Origin: Rubrivivax rivuli
GTDB lineage: Bacteria; Pseudomonadota; Gammaproteobacteria; Burkholderiales; Burkholderiaceae_C
DNA length: 64,000 nucleotides
Reading direction: 5' to 3'
NCBI RefSeq assembly: GCF_004016505.1
Contig: NZ_SACR01000004.1
Coordinates: 620,001-684,000 of the forward strand
The notes below the pieces were generated by a model, which was given only the letters and a program-made list of their open reading frames with translations, was not told the origin of the DNA and ran no database searches. Shown one piece after another: positions 30,870 through 39,471 of this stretch. Both the position numbers and the translations under genes were made by a program. Every line of letters begins with the position of its first letter. The first letter of the stretch is position 1.

Positions 30870-32615
30870 TTGAAGAACAGACTGCACCGCCTGGCGCGTG
30901 CGGCGGCCCTGGCCGCCAGCACGGCGGGCCTGGGCGCCGGCACGGCCGGGGCTTTCACCATCGACACCGACTCGGACGTCAAGGCCCGGCTGGACCTCAC
31001 GCCCAAGCTCAGCCTGATGCAGCGGCTGAAAGAGCGCAACCCGGCGCTCGTGCGCTTCGACCCCACGGTCGACCCCGGGCGCGTGAACGAAGACGACGGC
31101 GCCAACAACTTCGGCAGGGGCCTGGTGTCGCAGCGCGCGGACCTGCTGGCCGAGCTGGACGTGTCGGCGTCGAACTGGGGCCTGCGTGTTTCCGGCACGG
31201 CCTGGTACGACCGGGCCTACCTGCGCCGCAACGATTACGCGGGCACCCCGGTCTACGTGGCGGGCAACCTCACGCCGGGTGTCATCAACACCGCGAACAA
31301 CCTGCCGGGGCAGGCGCGTGACGAGTTCCTGCCGGCCACGCGCAGGCAGCACGGCCGGGGCAGCGAGCTGCTCGACGCCTTCGTCACGATGAAGGGCGAC
31401 ATCGGCGGCATGCGCGCCAACGTGCGCCTGGGCAAGCACACGCTGCAATGGGGCGAAAGCCTGTTCTTCGGCCAGAACGGCATCGCCAATGCGCAGGGGC
31501 CGGTGGACATCGCGAAGATCGTCTCGGTGCCCAACTGGCAGTTCAAGGAAGTGCTGCTGCCGGTGGAGCAGGTCTCGGGCAGCCTGCGCGTGGCCGAAGG
31601 CGTGCAGCTCGGTGCCTACTACCAGTTCAAGTGGCGCAAGAGCAAGCTGCCGGGCGTTGGCAGCTACTTCAGCAACCAGGACTACATCGGCGCCGGCCGC
31701 GTGAACTTCGGCCCTGTCGTCGGCGACCTGCCGGTGCTGACCGACCGCGACAACAAGCCCAGGGATTCGGGCCAGTACGGCGTGCAACTGCGCATCAGCC
31801 CCACCGGGGGCGATTTCGAGTACGGCGTGTACTTCGCCAACTACCACGACAAGACGCCCAGCGGCCTGGTGTTCGACTTCGTGCGTGGCCATGTGCGCGT
31901 GGCCTATGCCAGCGACATCCGCGTCTTCGGCGCCAGCGTCACCACCTCGGTGGGGCAGTTGAACCTGGCGCTGGAGGGCTCGGTGCGCCAGAACACGCCG
32001 CTGAACAGCGACCCCGCAGCTGTCGGCGCGGCGCCCTTCGCGCCGACCTTCTGCGACACCTCCAAGGCCACGCCCTGCTACGCGGTGGGCGACACCGCGC
32101 ACTTGCAGCTCTCGGGCATCTACGTGCTGCAACCCAGCGCGTTGTGGGGCGGCGGCGCGGCCCTCTTCGAGCTGGCCTACAACCAGCGCCTGAAGGTCAA
32201 GCGCGACATCTTCGCGGCCCCCAACGGCAGCAACCAGGGCGTCGGCGGCCTGGCCAAGGACACGACGAAGGACGCCTGGGCGCTGCGCGTGATCTTCGAG
32301 CCCAGCTACTTCCAGGTGATGCAGGGCGTCGACCTCTTCGTGCCCGTGAGCGTGGGCTACAACTTTGGCGGCAAGTCATCGGCCGTGGGCAACTTCGCCG
32401 GCGGTGTGTCGGACGGCGGCGACTACAGCATCGGCATGCGCCTGAAGTGGGCCAGCGGCTGGACGGCAGCCCTGGCCTACAACGACTACTTCGGCAAGGC
32501 CAAGACCTTCACCGAACCGCTGGTGGCGGGTACCGCCAGCCCGCGCCGCCTGACCTACGGGCAGACGCTGAAGGACCGCACGAACGTCACCTTCAGCCTT
32601 TCCAACACCTTCTGA
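30870..32615 (+). CDS. DUF1302-family outer-membrane protein
   Basis: A 581-residue exported protein with an N-terminal signal peptide (cut near GTAGAF) and the DUF1302 signature features: an early SLMQRLKERNPALV region, long runs of alternating hydrophobic residues, LGKHTLQWGESLFFGQNG, and a terminal phenylalanine (SLSNTF) typical of outer-membrane beta-barrels. DUF1302 proteins have no established substrate. They recur beside DUF1329 and MMPL genes in catabolic clusters for hydrophobic compounds, so a channel or receptor role is inferred. The TTG start at 30870 follows a strong GGAGGAG. Confidence 0.85.
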   Translation: MKNRLHRLARAAALAASTAGLGAGTAGAFTIDTDSDVKARLDLTPKLSLMQRLKERNPALVRFDPTVDPGRVNEDDGANNFGRGLVSQRADLLAELDVSASNWGLRVSGTAWYDRAYLRRNDYAGTPVYVAGNLTPGVINTANNLPGQARDEFLPATRRQHGRGSELLDAFVTMKGDIGGMRANVRLGKHTLQWGESLFFGQNGIANAQGPVDIAKIVSVPNWQFKEVLLPVEQVSGSLRVAEGVQLGAYYQFKWRKSKLPGVGSYFSNQDYIGAGRVNFGPVVGDLPVLTDRDNKPRDSGQYGVQLRISPTGGDFEYGVYFANYHDKTPSGLVFDFVRGHVRVAYASDIRVFGASVTTSVGQLNLALEGSVRQNTPLNSDPAAVGAAPFAPTFCDTSKATPCYAVGDTAHLQLSGIYVLQPSALWGGGAALFELAYNQRLKVKRDIFAAPNGSNQGVGGLAKDTTKDAWALRVIFEPSYFQVMQGVDLFVPVSVGYNFGGKSSAVGNFAGGVSDGGDYSIGMRLKWASGWTAALAYNDYFGKAKTFTEPLVAGTASPRRLTYGQTLKDRTNVTFSLSNTF

Positions 32616-32620
32616 ACCGG

Positions 32621-34018
32621 ATGACCACCATCATGCAAAAGCGCCATCTGCTCCAGGCGGGGCTGGCCACGGCCAGCGCCCTGTCCGCCATTGCGGCCCT
32701 TGCGGCCCTTCCGCTGGCCGCGCAGGCCGCTGTGTCTGCCGAAGAGGCCGCCAAGCTCAAGACCACGCTCACGCCCATGGGCGCCGAGAAGGCCGGCAAC
32801 AAGGAAGGCACCATCCCCCCCTGGGAAGGCGGCCTGACCAAGGCCCCGGCCGGCTACAAGAACGGCGACCCGCGCCCGGACCCGTTCCCGAACGACAAGC
32901 CGGTGCTGACCATCAACGCCAAGAACATGGACCAGCACGCCGCCAAGCTGAGCGACGGCGTGAAGGCGCTGATGAAGAAGTACCCCGATTTCCGCATCGA
33001 GGTCTACCCGACGCGCCGCACGGCGGCCGCACCGCAGTACGTGTACGACAACACCTTCAGGAATGCCACCCGGGCCAAGCTGGTCGACAACGGGCAGGGC
33101 ATCGAAGGGGCCTTCGGTGGCATTCCGTTCCCGATTCCGAAGGACGGCTACGAGGCCATCCTGAACCACCGCCTGGCCTGGAAGGGCGTGAACTGGACCA
33201 CGCCGCTGCGCGTGTGGGTGATGACGGCCGACGGCAAGCGCAGCATGGCCTCGGGCGGCACCCAGACCTTCCGCAACGTGTACTACGACCCCGACGTGAA
33301 GCCCGAGAGCTTCGACGGCTACTACACGCTGGGCAAGTTCGCCGTGAGCGAGCCGGGCTCGAAGGCCGGGGAGGCCATCCTGGCCCACGACGGCCTGAAC
33401 GCCAGCGCGCCGCGCGGGCTGTGGCAGTACCTGGTGGGCCAGCGCCGCGTGCGCAAGGCACCTTCGGTGGGCTACGACACGCCCGACGCCGTCACCAGCG
33501 GCATCGGCCTGTTCGACGAAGCCTTCAACCTCTTCGGCCCCATCGACAAGCACGAGTTGAAGCTGGTGGGCAAGAAGGAGATGTACATCCCCTACAACAA
33601 CAACCGCGCGGCCAGCGCCAAGGTGGCCGACCTGGTGACGCCCAAGACGCTGAACCCGGGCCTGGTGCGCTGGGAACTGCACCGCGTGTGGGAGGTGGAA
33701 GCCACGCTGGCCGCCGGCAAGCGCCACGTGGCGGCCAAGCGCAAGTACTACATCGACGAGGACAGCTGGCAGATCATCCTCTTCGACGGTTGGGACGCCA
33801 AGGGCGAACTCTGGCGCACCAACTTCACCTTGACGCTGACCGCGCCCGACATCCCGGCCGTCATCGGCAACCTGTTCTGGGGCGGCTACGACCTGCAGAC
33901 CGGCGCCTACTACCTGAACATGGCCACCAACGAACTGCCGGTGCAGGTGAAGGTGCTGCCGACGCTGCCGCGCAGCTTCTTCAGCCCTGAAGAACTGGCC
34001 AACGAGAGCACGCGATGA
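32621..34018 (+). CDS. DUF1329-family periplasmic protein
   Basis: A 465-residue exported protein with a signal peptide ending near LAAQA and the DUF1329 hallmarks (ERAG-like start GAEKAGNKEGTIPPWEGG, NPRWRWELHRVWEVEATL-like segment, YYIDEDSWQIILFDGWDAKG). The family is thought to adopt a LolA/LolB-like lipid-binding fold, which would suit a periplasmic carrier for hydrophobic molecules. It lies 5 bases after the DUF1302 gene and its stop overlaps the next start, so the three are translated together. A second ATG at 32633 could be the true start. Confidence 0.85.
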   Translation: MTTIMQKRHLLQAGLATASALSAIAALAALPLAAQAAVSAEEAAKLKTTLTPMGAEKAGNKEGTIPPWEGGLTKAPAGYKNGDPRPDPFPNDKPVLTINAKNMDQHAAKLSDGVKALMKKYPDFRIEVYPTRRTAAAPQYVYDNTFRNATRAKLVDNGQGIEGAFGGIPFPIPKDGYEAILNHRLAWKGVNWTTPLRVWVMTADGKRSMASGGTQTFRNVYYDPDVKPESFDGYYTLGKFAVSEPGSKAGEAILAHDGLNASAPRGLWQYLVGQRRVRKAPSVGYDTPDAVTSGIGLFDEAFNLFGPIDKHELKLVGKKEMYIPYNNNRAASAKVADLVTPKTLNPGLVRWELHRVWEVEATLAAGKRHVAAKRKYYIDEDSWQIILFDGWDAKGELWRTNFTLTLTAPDIPAVIGNLFWGGYDLQTGAYYLNMATNELPVQVKVLPTLPRSFFSPEELANESTR

Positions 34019-35061
34019 AGCGCAGGCGCCTGCTGCTGGGCGCTGCCAGCCTCGGGCCGCTGAGTCCCTTCGTGGCGGGCTGGGCCGCCGCGGCAGCGCC
34101 CGCGCTGCCTGCGGTGCTGAGCCGGCCCGCCACGGCCTCTCCGCTGGCCACGCAAGGGGCCTTGCTGGCCGCGGCGCGCGCCGGCCAGCGGCTGGTGGTG
34201 GGCGGCGAGCGCGGCACCATCCTCTTCAGCGACGACGGCGGCCAGAAGTGGACGCAGGCCCGCGTGCCGGCGCAGCTGAGCATCACCTCGCTGGTGTTCG
34301 CCAACGAGCGTGAAGGCTGGGCGGCGGGGCACTTCGGTGCGCTGCTGCGCACGGCCGACGGCGGCCAGAGCTGGGCGCTGGCGCTGGACGGCGTGCGGGC
34401 GGCCCAGGTGCTGCTGGCCGGCGCCACTGACGACGCGCAGCGGCAGTCGGCGCAGCGCAAGCTTGACGAAGGCGCTGACAAGCCCTTCTTCGACCTGGCG
34501 CTCGTGGACGGCAAGCTGTTCGCCGTGGGCGCTTACGGCCTGGCGGTGGAGACGGCCGACGGCCGCAGCTTCCAGCCGCTGGCGGCCCGGCTGCCCAACC
34601 CGCGCCAGTTCCATCTCTATGGCCTGCGCGCCGCGGGTTCGCGGCTCTTTGCCGTGGGTGAACAAGGCCTGCTGCTGCGTTCCACCGACGCGGGCGCCAC
34701 TTTTGCGGCGCTGCCCTCGCCCTACAAGGGCAGCTTCTTCGGCGTGATGCTGCTGGGCGAGAGCACGGTGCTGGCCTACGGCCTGCGCGGCAACATCTGG
34801 CGCTCGGCCGACAACGGCAACACCTGGGCCCAGGTGGCCAACCCGGTGCCGGTGAGCCTCAGCGCGGGCGTGCTGCTGTCCGACGGCACGGCGGTGCTGG
34901 TGGCCCAGAACGGCGACCTGCTGTTCAGCCGCGACCAGGGCCAGACCTTCCAACGCCGCCCCGCCGCGCCGCCGTTTCCTGCCGCCAACCTGGCCGTGGC
35001 CGACGAAGGCCACCTGCTGCTGACCGGCCTGCGTGGCTTGAAGCGCCTGGCCCTGGGCTGA
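34015..35061 (+). CDS. Ycf48-like (BNR-repeat) exported beta-propeller
   Basis: A 348-residue protein with repeated Asp-box/BNR motifs (SDDGGQKWTQA, TADGGQSWALA, STDAGATFAAL, SADNGNTWAQV, SRDQGQTFQR) that build a beta-propeller of the Ycf48/photosystem-assembly-like superfamily. The N-terminus (KRRRLLLGAAS) resembles a Tat signal, implying export in folded form, though Sec use is possible. Its role is unknown; in this operon it may be an accessory to the MMPL protein that follows. The ATG overlaps the DUF1329 stop (ATGA). Confidence 0.82.
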   Translation: MKRRRLLLGAASLGPLSPFVAGWAAAAAPALPAVLSRPATASPLATQGALLAAARAGQRLVVGGERGTILFSDDGGQKWTQARVPAQLSITSLVFANEREGWAAGHFGALLRTADGGQSWALALDGVRAAQVLLAGATDDAQRQSAQRKLDEGADKPFFDLALVDGKLFAVGAYGLAVETADGRSFQPLAARLPNPRQFHLYGLRAAGSRLFAVGEQGLLLRSTDAGATFAALPSPYKGSFFGVMLLGESTVLAYGLRGNIWRSADNGNTWAQVANPVPVSLSAGVLLSDGTAVLVAQNGDLLFSRDQGQTFQRRPAAPPFPAANLAVADEGHLLLTGLRGLKRLALG

Positions 35062-35096
35062 CGGCAGCCTTTGCCCAAAACCACGAGAACCCGCCT

Positions 35097-37508
35097 GTGA
35101 GCTTGCCCAACGACGACACCGCGCAGCCGGTGATCCAGGACCTGAAGGACTTCGACAGCCGCAGCGGCTCGGCCGCCGAGCGCTTGTTCTTCAACCACCG
35201 CCTCTGGGTGCTGGCGCTGTGCCTGCTGGCCACCCTGGTGCTGGGTTGGCAGGCGCTGGGCATCCAGCTGGCCGCCAGCTTCGAAAAGACCATACCGGCC
35301 CACCACCCCTACATCGTCAACTTCCTGGAGAACCGCGAAAAGCTGGGCGCCGGTGGCAACGCCATCCGCATGGCGGTGGCGGCCAGGGAAGGCACCATCT
35401 TCGACAAGCAGTACCTGGAGACGCTGCGCCAGATCAACGACGAGCTTTTCCTGATGCCGGGCGTGGACCGGCCTTTCCTGAAGTCGCTGTGGACCAGCAA
35501 CACACGCTGGGTGGCCGTCACCGAAGAAGGCCTGGACGGCGACACGGTGATGAGCGACAAGTACGACGGCAGCCCCGAGAGCATGGCCGAGGTGCGCGCC
35601 AACGTGGAACGTTCGGGCGAGATCGGGCAGCTGGTGGCGGCCGACTTCAAGAGCAGCATCATCTACGTGCCGCTGCTGGACAAAGACCCGCGCACCGGCC
35701 AGTCGCTGGACTACGGCGAGCTCGGCCGCAAGCTGGAAGAGCTGCGGGCCAAGTACCAGAACGAGCGCATCAGCATCCACACCATCGGCTTCGCCAAGGT
35801 GATGGGCGACCTCATCGAAGGCGTGCGCCAGGTGGGCCTGTTCTTCGCGCTGGCGCTGGTGATCTGCGCCGGCGTGCTGTACGCCTACACGCGCTGCGTG
35901 CGCTCCACCTTCATCGTGGTGGCCTGTTCGCTGGTGGCGGTGGTGTGGCAGCTGGGCCTGCTGCAACTGCTGGGTTTTGCCCTCGACCCCTACTCGGTGC
36001 TGGTGCCCTTCCTGGTGTTCGCCATCGGCATGAGCCATGGCGCGCAGAAGATGAACGGCATCCTGCAGGACGTGGGCCGCGGCACGCACCAGCTGGTGGC
36101 CGCGCGCTACACCTTCAGGCGCCTGTTCGTGGCCGGGCTGACGGCGCTGCTGTGCGACGCCGTGGGGTTTGCCGTGCTGGCCTTGATCGACATCCGCGTC
36201 ATCCAGGAACTGGCGGCCAACGCGAGCATCGGTGTGGCCGTGCTGGTGTTCACCAACCTGGTGTTGCTGCCGGTGCTGCTGTCGTACGTGGGCGTCAGCC
36301 CCAAGGCCGCCGAGCGCAGCCTGAAGCAGGAACAGGCCGGTGAGCTGAAGGGCACCTGGGCCTTTCTGGCGCAGTTCACGCAACGCAAGCCTGCGCTCAT
36401 CGCCGTGGCTGCTTCGGCGGTGCTGCTGGTGGTGTCTGTGATGCTGTCCCTGCGCATCCAGGTGGGCGACCTGGACGCCGGCGCGCCCGAGTTGCGTGCC
36501 GAGTCCCGCTACAACCGCGACAACGCCTTCGTGGTGCAGAACTACGCCGCCAGCACCGACATCCTGACGGTGATGATCACCTCGCCCGACGACCAGTGCA
36601 CGCGTTACGCCACGCTCAGCAAGGTGGATGAATTGGCCTGGCGCCTGCAGCAACTGCCCGGCGTGGAAGGCACGCAGTCGATGGCGGGCCTGGCCAAGCT
36701 GGCCATGGTGGGTTTCAACGAAGGCAACTTCAAGTGGTATGAGCTGATCGCCAACGACAAGGCCCTGGGCGGCGTGCAGGCCATTGCGCCGCGCGAGCTT
36801 CTCAACAAGGCCTGCTCCTTCCTGAGCCTGCATGTCTTCCTGAAGGACCACAAGGCGCAGACGCTGGACGGCGTGGTGGGCGAGGTCGAGCGCTTCATCG
36901 CCGAGCAACCCAAGACCGAGGTTCGCTACATGCTGGCCGCAGGCTCGGCGGGCGTTGAAGCCGCCACCAACCAGGTGGTGCGCAAGGCCATGCGCGAGAT
37001 GCTGCTGTGGGTGTACGGCGCCGTCATCGTGCTGTGCTGGCTGACCTTCCGCTCGTGGCGCGCCACGGTGGTGGCGGTGCTGCCGCTGGTGTTGACGTCC
37101 ATGCTCTGCGAGGCGCTGATGGTGCTGCTGGGCATGGGCGTGAAGGTGGCCACGCTGCCCGTCATCGCGCTGGGCGTGGGCATCGGGGTGGACTACGCGC
37201 TGTACGTGCTGGCGGTGATGCTGCAGCGCCTGAAGCTGGGTGACACCGTCGACCAGGCCTACCAGCGCGCGCTGCAGTTCACGGGCCGCGTGGTGATGCT
37301 CACCGGGCTGACCCTGGCGCTGGCCGTGGGCACCTGGTTCTTCAGCCCCATCAAGTTCCAGGCCGACATGGGCATCCTGCTGGCCTTCATGTTCTTGTGG
37401 AACATGGTCGGCGCGCTGGTGCTGCTGCCGGCGCTGGCGCGCTGGCTGCTGGCGCCGCAGCGCCGCGAAACGGCCCCGCTGGCGCAGCCGGCGGCCGGCC
37501 CGGCCTGA
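35097..37508 (+). CDS. MMPL/RND-superfamily membrane transporter
   Basis: An 803-residue inner-membrane protein of the MMPL/RND superfamily, built as two halves. Each has one helix, a large periplasmic loop and a bundle of five helices; helix starts include RLWVLALCLLATLVLGW and VGLFFALALVICAGVLYAY. The second half carries VIALGVGIGVDYALYVLAVM, with the acidic residue used for proton coupling in this superfamily. Relatives (HpnN, MmpL) move lipids and other hydrophobic molecules from the inner membrane outward. It is the last gene of the operon; the GTG start is 35 bases after the beta-propeller gene. Direction and substrate are unknown. Confidence 0.88.
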   Translation: MSLPNDDTAQPVIQDLKDFDSRSGSAAERLFFNHRLWVLALCLLATLVLGWQALGIQLAASFEKTIPAHHPYIVNFLENREKLGAGGNAIRMAVAAREGTIFDKQYLETLRQINDELFLMPGVDRPFLKSLWTSNTRWVAVTEEGLDGDTVMSDKYDGSPESMAEVRANVERSGEIGQLVAADFKSSIIYVPLLDKDPRTGQSLDYGELGRKLEELRAKYQNERISIHTIGFAKVMGDLIEGVRQVGLFFALALVICAGVLYAYTRCVRSTFIVVACSLVAVVWQLGLLQLLGFALDPYSVLVPFLVFAIGMSHGAQKMNGILQDVGRGTHQLVAARYTFRRLFVAGLTALLCDAVGFAVLALIDIRVIQELAANASIGVAVLVFTNLVLLPVLLSYVGVSPKAAERSLKQEQAGELKGTWAFLAQFTQRKPALIAVAASAVLLVVSVMLSLRIQVGDLDAGAPELRAESRYNRDNAFVVQNYAASTDILTVMITSPDDQCTRYATLSKVDELAWRLQQLPGVEGTQSMAGLAKLAMVGFNEGNFKWYELIANDKALGGVQAIAPRELLNKACSFLSLHVFLKDHKAQTLDGVVGEVERFIAEQPKTEVRYMLAAGSAGVEAATNQVVRKAMREMLLWVYGAVIVLCWLTFRSWRATVVAVLPLVLTSMLCEALMVLLGMGVKVATLPVIALGVGIGVDYALYVLAVMLQRLKLGDTVDQAYQRALQFTGRVVMLTGLTLALAVGTWFFSPIKFQADMGILLAFMFLWNMVGALVLLPALARWLLAPQRRETAPLAQPAAGPA

Positions 37509-37562
37509 GCGACAGCGTTCGCGCGGGGCGATGGGTGATGAACCGAGGGGCTGCCCCGGTTC

Positions 37563-38300
37563 TCACGCGCCTCCGGTCACCGGGCCTGCGGGCCGCGTGT
37601 CGCCAGCGCCCAGCAGCGCGCCGTAGCGGAAGCCCACCCAGGCGTGCTCGCGCATCAGCATCTCCACGCGTGCCGATTCGCGCTGCTGCAGCGCATCGAA
37701 CACCAGCCGGTGCTGCAACTGCGCCACGCGCAGCTTCTGGTACTCGGCCTGCGGCGCCTCGTGGTTCAGCGCGATGGCGTCGGCGCTGGCGAAGGGCAGG
37801 TGGTTGTTGCGCGCGATGGCGTCGGCGATGACGTGGCTGGCGTGGCCCGCCACGATGGTGTGGTGGAAGCGCTGGTTCAGCGCGCTCCACAGCGCCACGT
37901 CTTCCGGCGCGAGGTGGCCCTTGGCGAGCAGGGCCTCGCCTTCGTCCAGCGCCTGCTGCAGCACGGCGGCCTCGGCCGGCTGCAGGCCGCGTTCCGCGAG
38001 GTGGCGCGCGGCCAGGCCTTCGAGCACGCCGCGCACCTCGATGGCGGTGCGCACGTCGGTCTCTGAAAAGCGCCGCACCACGTAGCCGCGCTTGCCGGCC
38101 TTCTCCAGCAGGCCCTCTTGCTCCAGCGAGCGGAAGGCCAGCCGCACCGGCGTGCGTGAGACCCCCAGTCGCTCGGCCACCGGGATCTCGGCCACGCGCT
38201 CGCCGGCGGCCAGGCGGCCGCTGACGATGTGCTGCCGCAAGGTGGCCACGACGCTGGAGGCGTCCCCGGAGTAACCCTCAATTGGATCCATTGATGGCAT
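37563..38300 (-). CDS. vanR: Vanillate-responsive GntR-family repressor VanR
   Basis: A 245-residue FadR-subfamily GntR regulator. The winged helix (IVSGRLAAGERVAEIPVAERLGV; recognition SRTPVRLAFRSLEQEG) is followed by an FCD ligand domain. It is divergent from vanA, and the operator copy ATTGGATCCATT at 38281-38292 covers its start region, so autorepression is likely. ATG 38300 was chosen; ATG 38291 is also possible. It is convergent with the MMPL gene. VanR of this type releases DNA on binding vanillate. Confidence 0.88.
   Translation of the reverse strand: MPSMDPIEGYSGDASSVVATLRQHIVSGRLAAGERVAEIPVAERLGVSRTPVRLAFRSLEQEGLLEKAGKRGYVVRRFSETDVRTAIEVRGVLEGLAARHLAERGLQPAEAAVLQQALDEGEALLAKGHLAPEDVALWSALNQRFHHTIVAGHASHVIADAIARNNHLPFASADAIALNHEAPQAEYQKLRVAQLQHRLVFDALQQRESARVEMLMREHAWVGFRYGALLGAGDTRPAGPVTGGA
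38281..38292. promoter_or_regulatory. VanR operator (VanO-like), vanR-proximal
   Basis: ATTGGATCCATT differs at one base from the perfect palindrome ATTGGATCCAAT known as VanO in Caulobacter. It overlaps the 5' codons of vanR. Confidence 0.75.
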
Positions 38301-38333
38301 TCTGCCTTGAAGAAATGGCGATGATGAGCAAAA

Positions 38334-38345
38334 ATTGGATCCAAT
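38334..38345. promoter_or_regulatory. VanR operator (VanO), vanA-proximal
   Basis: ATTGGATCCAAT, a perfect 12-base palindrome identical to the Caulobacter VanO operator as I recall it. It is 53 bases from the first copy (five helical turns) and 52 bases before the vanA start. Confidence 0.85.
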
Positions 38346-38397
38346 CAATCGGCGCAGACCCCGAACTGCGCCCCCGCCGATGACGCTGGAGACACCG

Positions 38398-39471
38398 ATG
38401 ATCCCGATGAACACATGGTATGTGGCCTGCACGCCCGACGAGATCGAAGGCAAGCCGCTGGGCCGCCAGATCTGCGGCCACCGCATGGTGCTGTTCCGCG
38501 GCCCGGAGGGCCAGGTGGCCGCGCTGGACGACTGGTGCCCGCACCGCGGTGCGCCGCTGTCGCTGGGCAAGGTCTGCGAAGGCAAGCTGGTGTGCGGCTA
38601 CCACGGCCTGCAGATGGGCTGTGAGGGCAAGACCGTGGCCATGCCCGGCCAGCGCGTGCGCGGCTTTCCGCCGGTGCGAACCTACCCGGTGGTGGAGCGC
38701 CACGGCTTCATCTGGGTCTGGCCGGGTGATGCGGCGCGCGCCGATGCGGCGCTGATCCCCGACCTCTTCTGGGCCAACAACCCGGCCTGGGCCTATGGCG
38801 GCGGGCTGTACCGCATCGGCTGCGGCCACCAGCTGATGGTCGACAACCTGATGGACCTCACGCACGAGACCTACGTGCACGCCGACAGCATCGGCCAGCC
38901 CGAGATCGACGAGGTGGCGCCCGTGACGCGTGTGGAGGGCGAACACGTCATCACCGAGCGCCACATGCAGAACATCAGCGCGCCGCCGTTCTGGCGCATG
39001 GCGCTGCGCCACAACGGCCTGGCCGACGACGTGCCGGTGGACCGCTGGCAGGTGTGCCACTTCACGCCGCCCAGCCACGTGATGATCGAGGTGGGCGTGG
39101 CCCACGCCGGCCACGGCGGCTACCACGCGCCGGCCGAGCACAAGGTCTCCAGCATCGTGGTGGACTTCATCACCCCCGAGAACGACACCAGCATCTGGTA
39201 CTTCTGGGGCATGACGCGCAACTTCCGGCCGGAAGACGCCGCGCTCACCGCCGCCATCCGCGAAGGCCAGGGCCGCATCTTTGCCGAAGACCAGCAGATG
39301 CTGGAGCAGCAGCAGGCCAACCACCTGCGCCACCCCACGCGCGCGCTGCTGGGCCTGAACACCGACGCCGGGGGCGTGCAGGCGCGCCGCATCGTGGAGC
39401 GCATCGTCGCGGCCGAGCGTGCGCTGGCTGCGGCGCCCACGCCTGTGGCCGGCGCAGGCGCCGCGGCATGA
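38398..39471 (+). CDS. vanA: Vanillate O-demethylase oxygenase subunit VanA
   Basis: A 357-residue Rieske non-heme iron monooxygenase that demethylates vanillate to protocatechuate and formaldehyde. The Rieske ligands are C47, H49, C66 and H69 (CPHRG and CGYHG). The mononuclear iron motif is in DNLMDLTHETYVHADS. The N-terminus NTWYVACTPDEI and MPGQRV match the VanA family closely. ATG 38398 fixes the family start. Stop overlaps vanB (ATGA). Control by VanR through the operators just upstream. Confidence 0.93.
   Translation: MIPMNTWYVACTPDEIEGKPLGRQICGHRMVLFRGPEGQVAALDDWCPHRGAPLSLGKVCEGKLVCGYHGLQMGCEGKTVAMPGQRVRGFPPVRTYPVVERHGFIWVWPGDAARADAALIPDLFWANNPAWAYGGGLYRIGCGHQLMVDNLMDLTHETYVHADSIGQPEIDEVAPVTRVEGEHVITERHMQNISAPPFWRMALRHNGLADDVPVDRWQVCHFTPPSHVMIEVGVAHAGHGGYHAPAEHKVSSIVVDFITPENDTSIWYFWGMTRNFRPEDAALTAAIREGQGRIFAEDQQMLEQQQANHLRHPTRALLGLNTDAGGVQARRIVERIVAAERALAAAPTPVAGAGAAA

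Noticed and set aside
37541-37562. AACC-GGGG...CCCC-GGTT hairpin between the MMPL gene and vanR as a terminator.
   Set aside because: The stem is interrupted and no T run follows on either strand; support is too weak to list as a feature.
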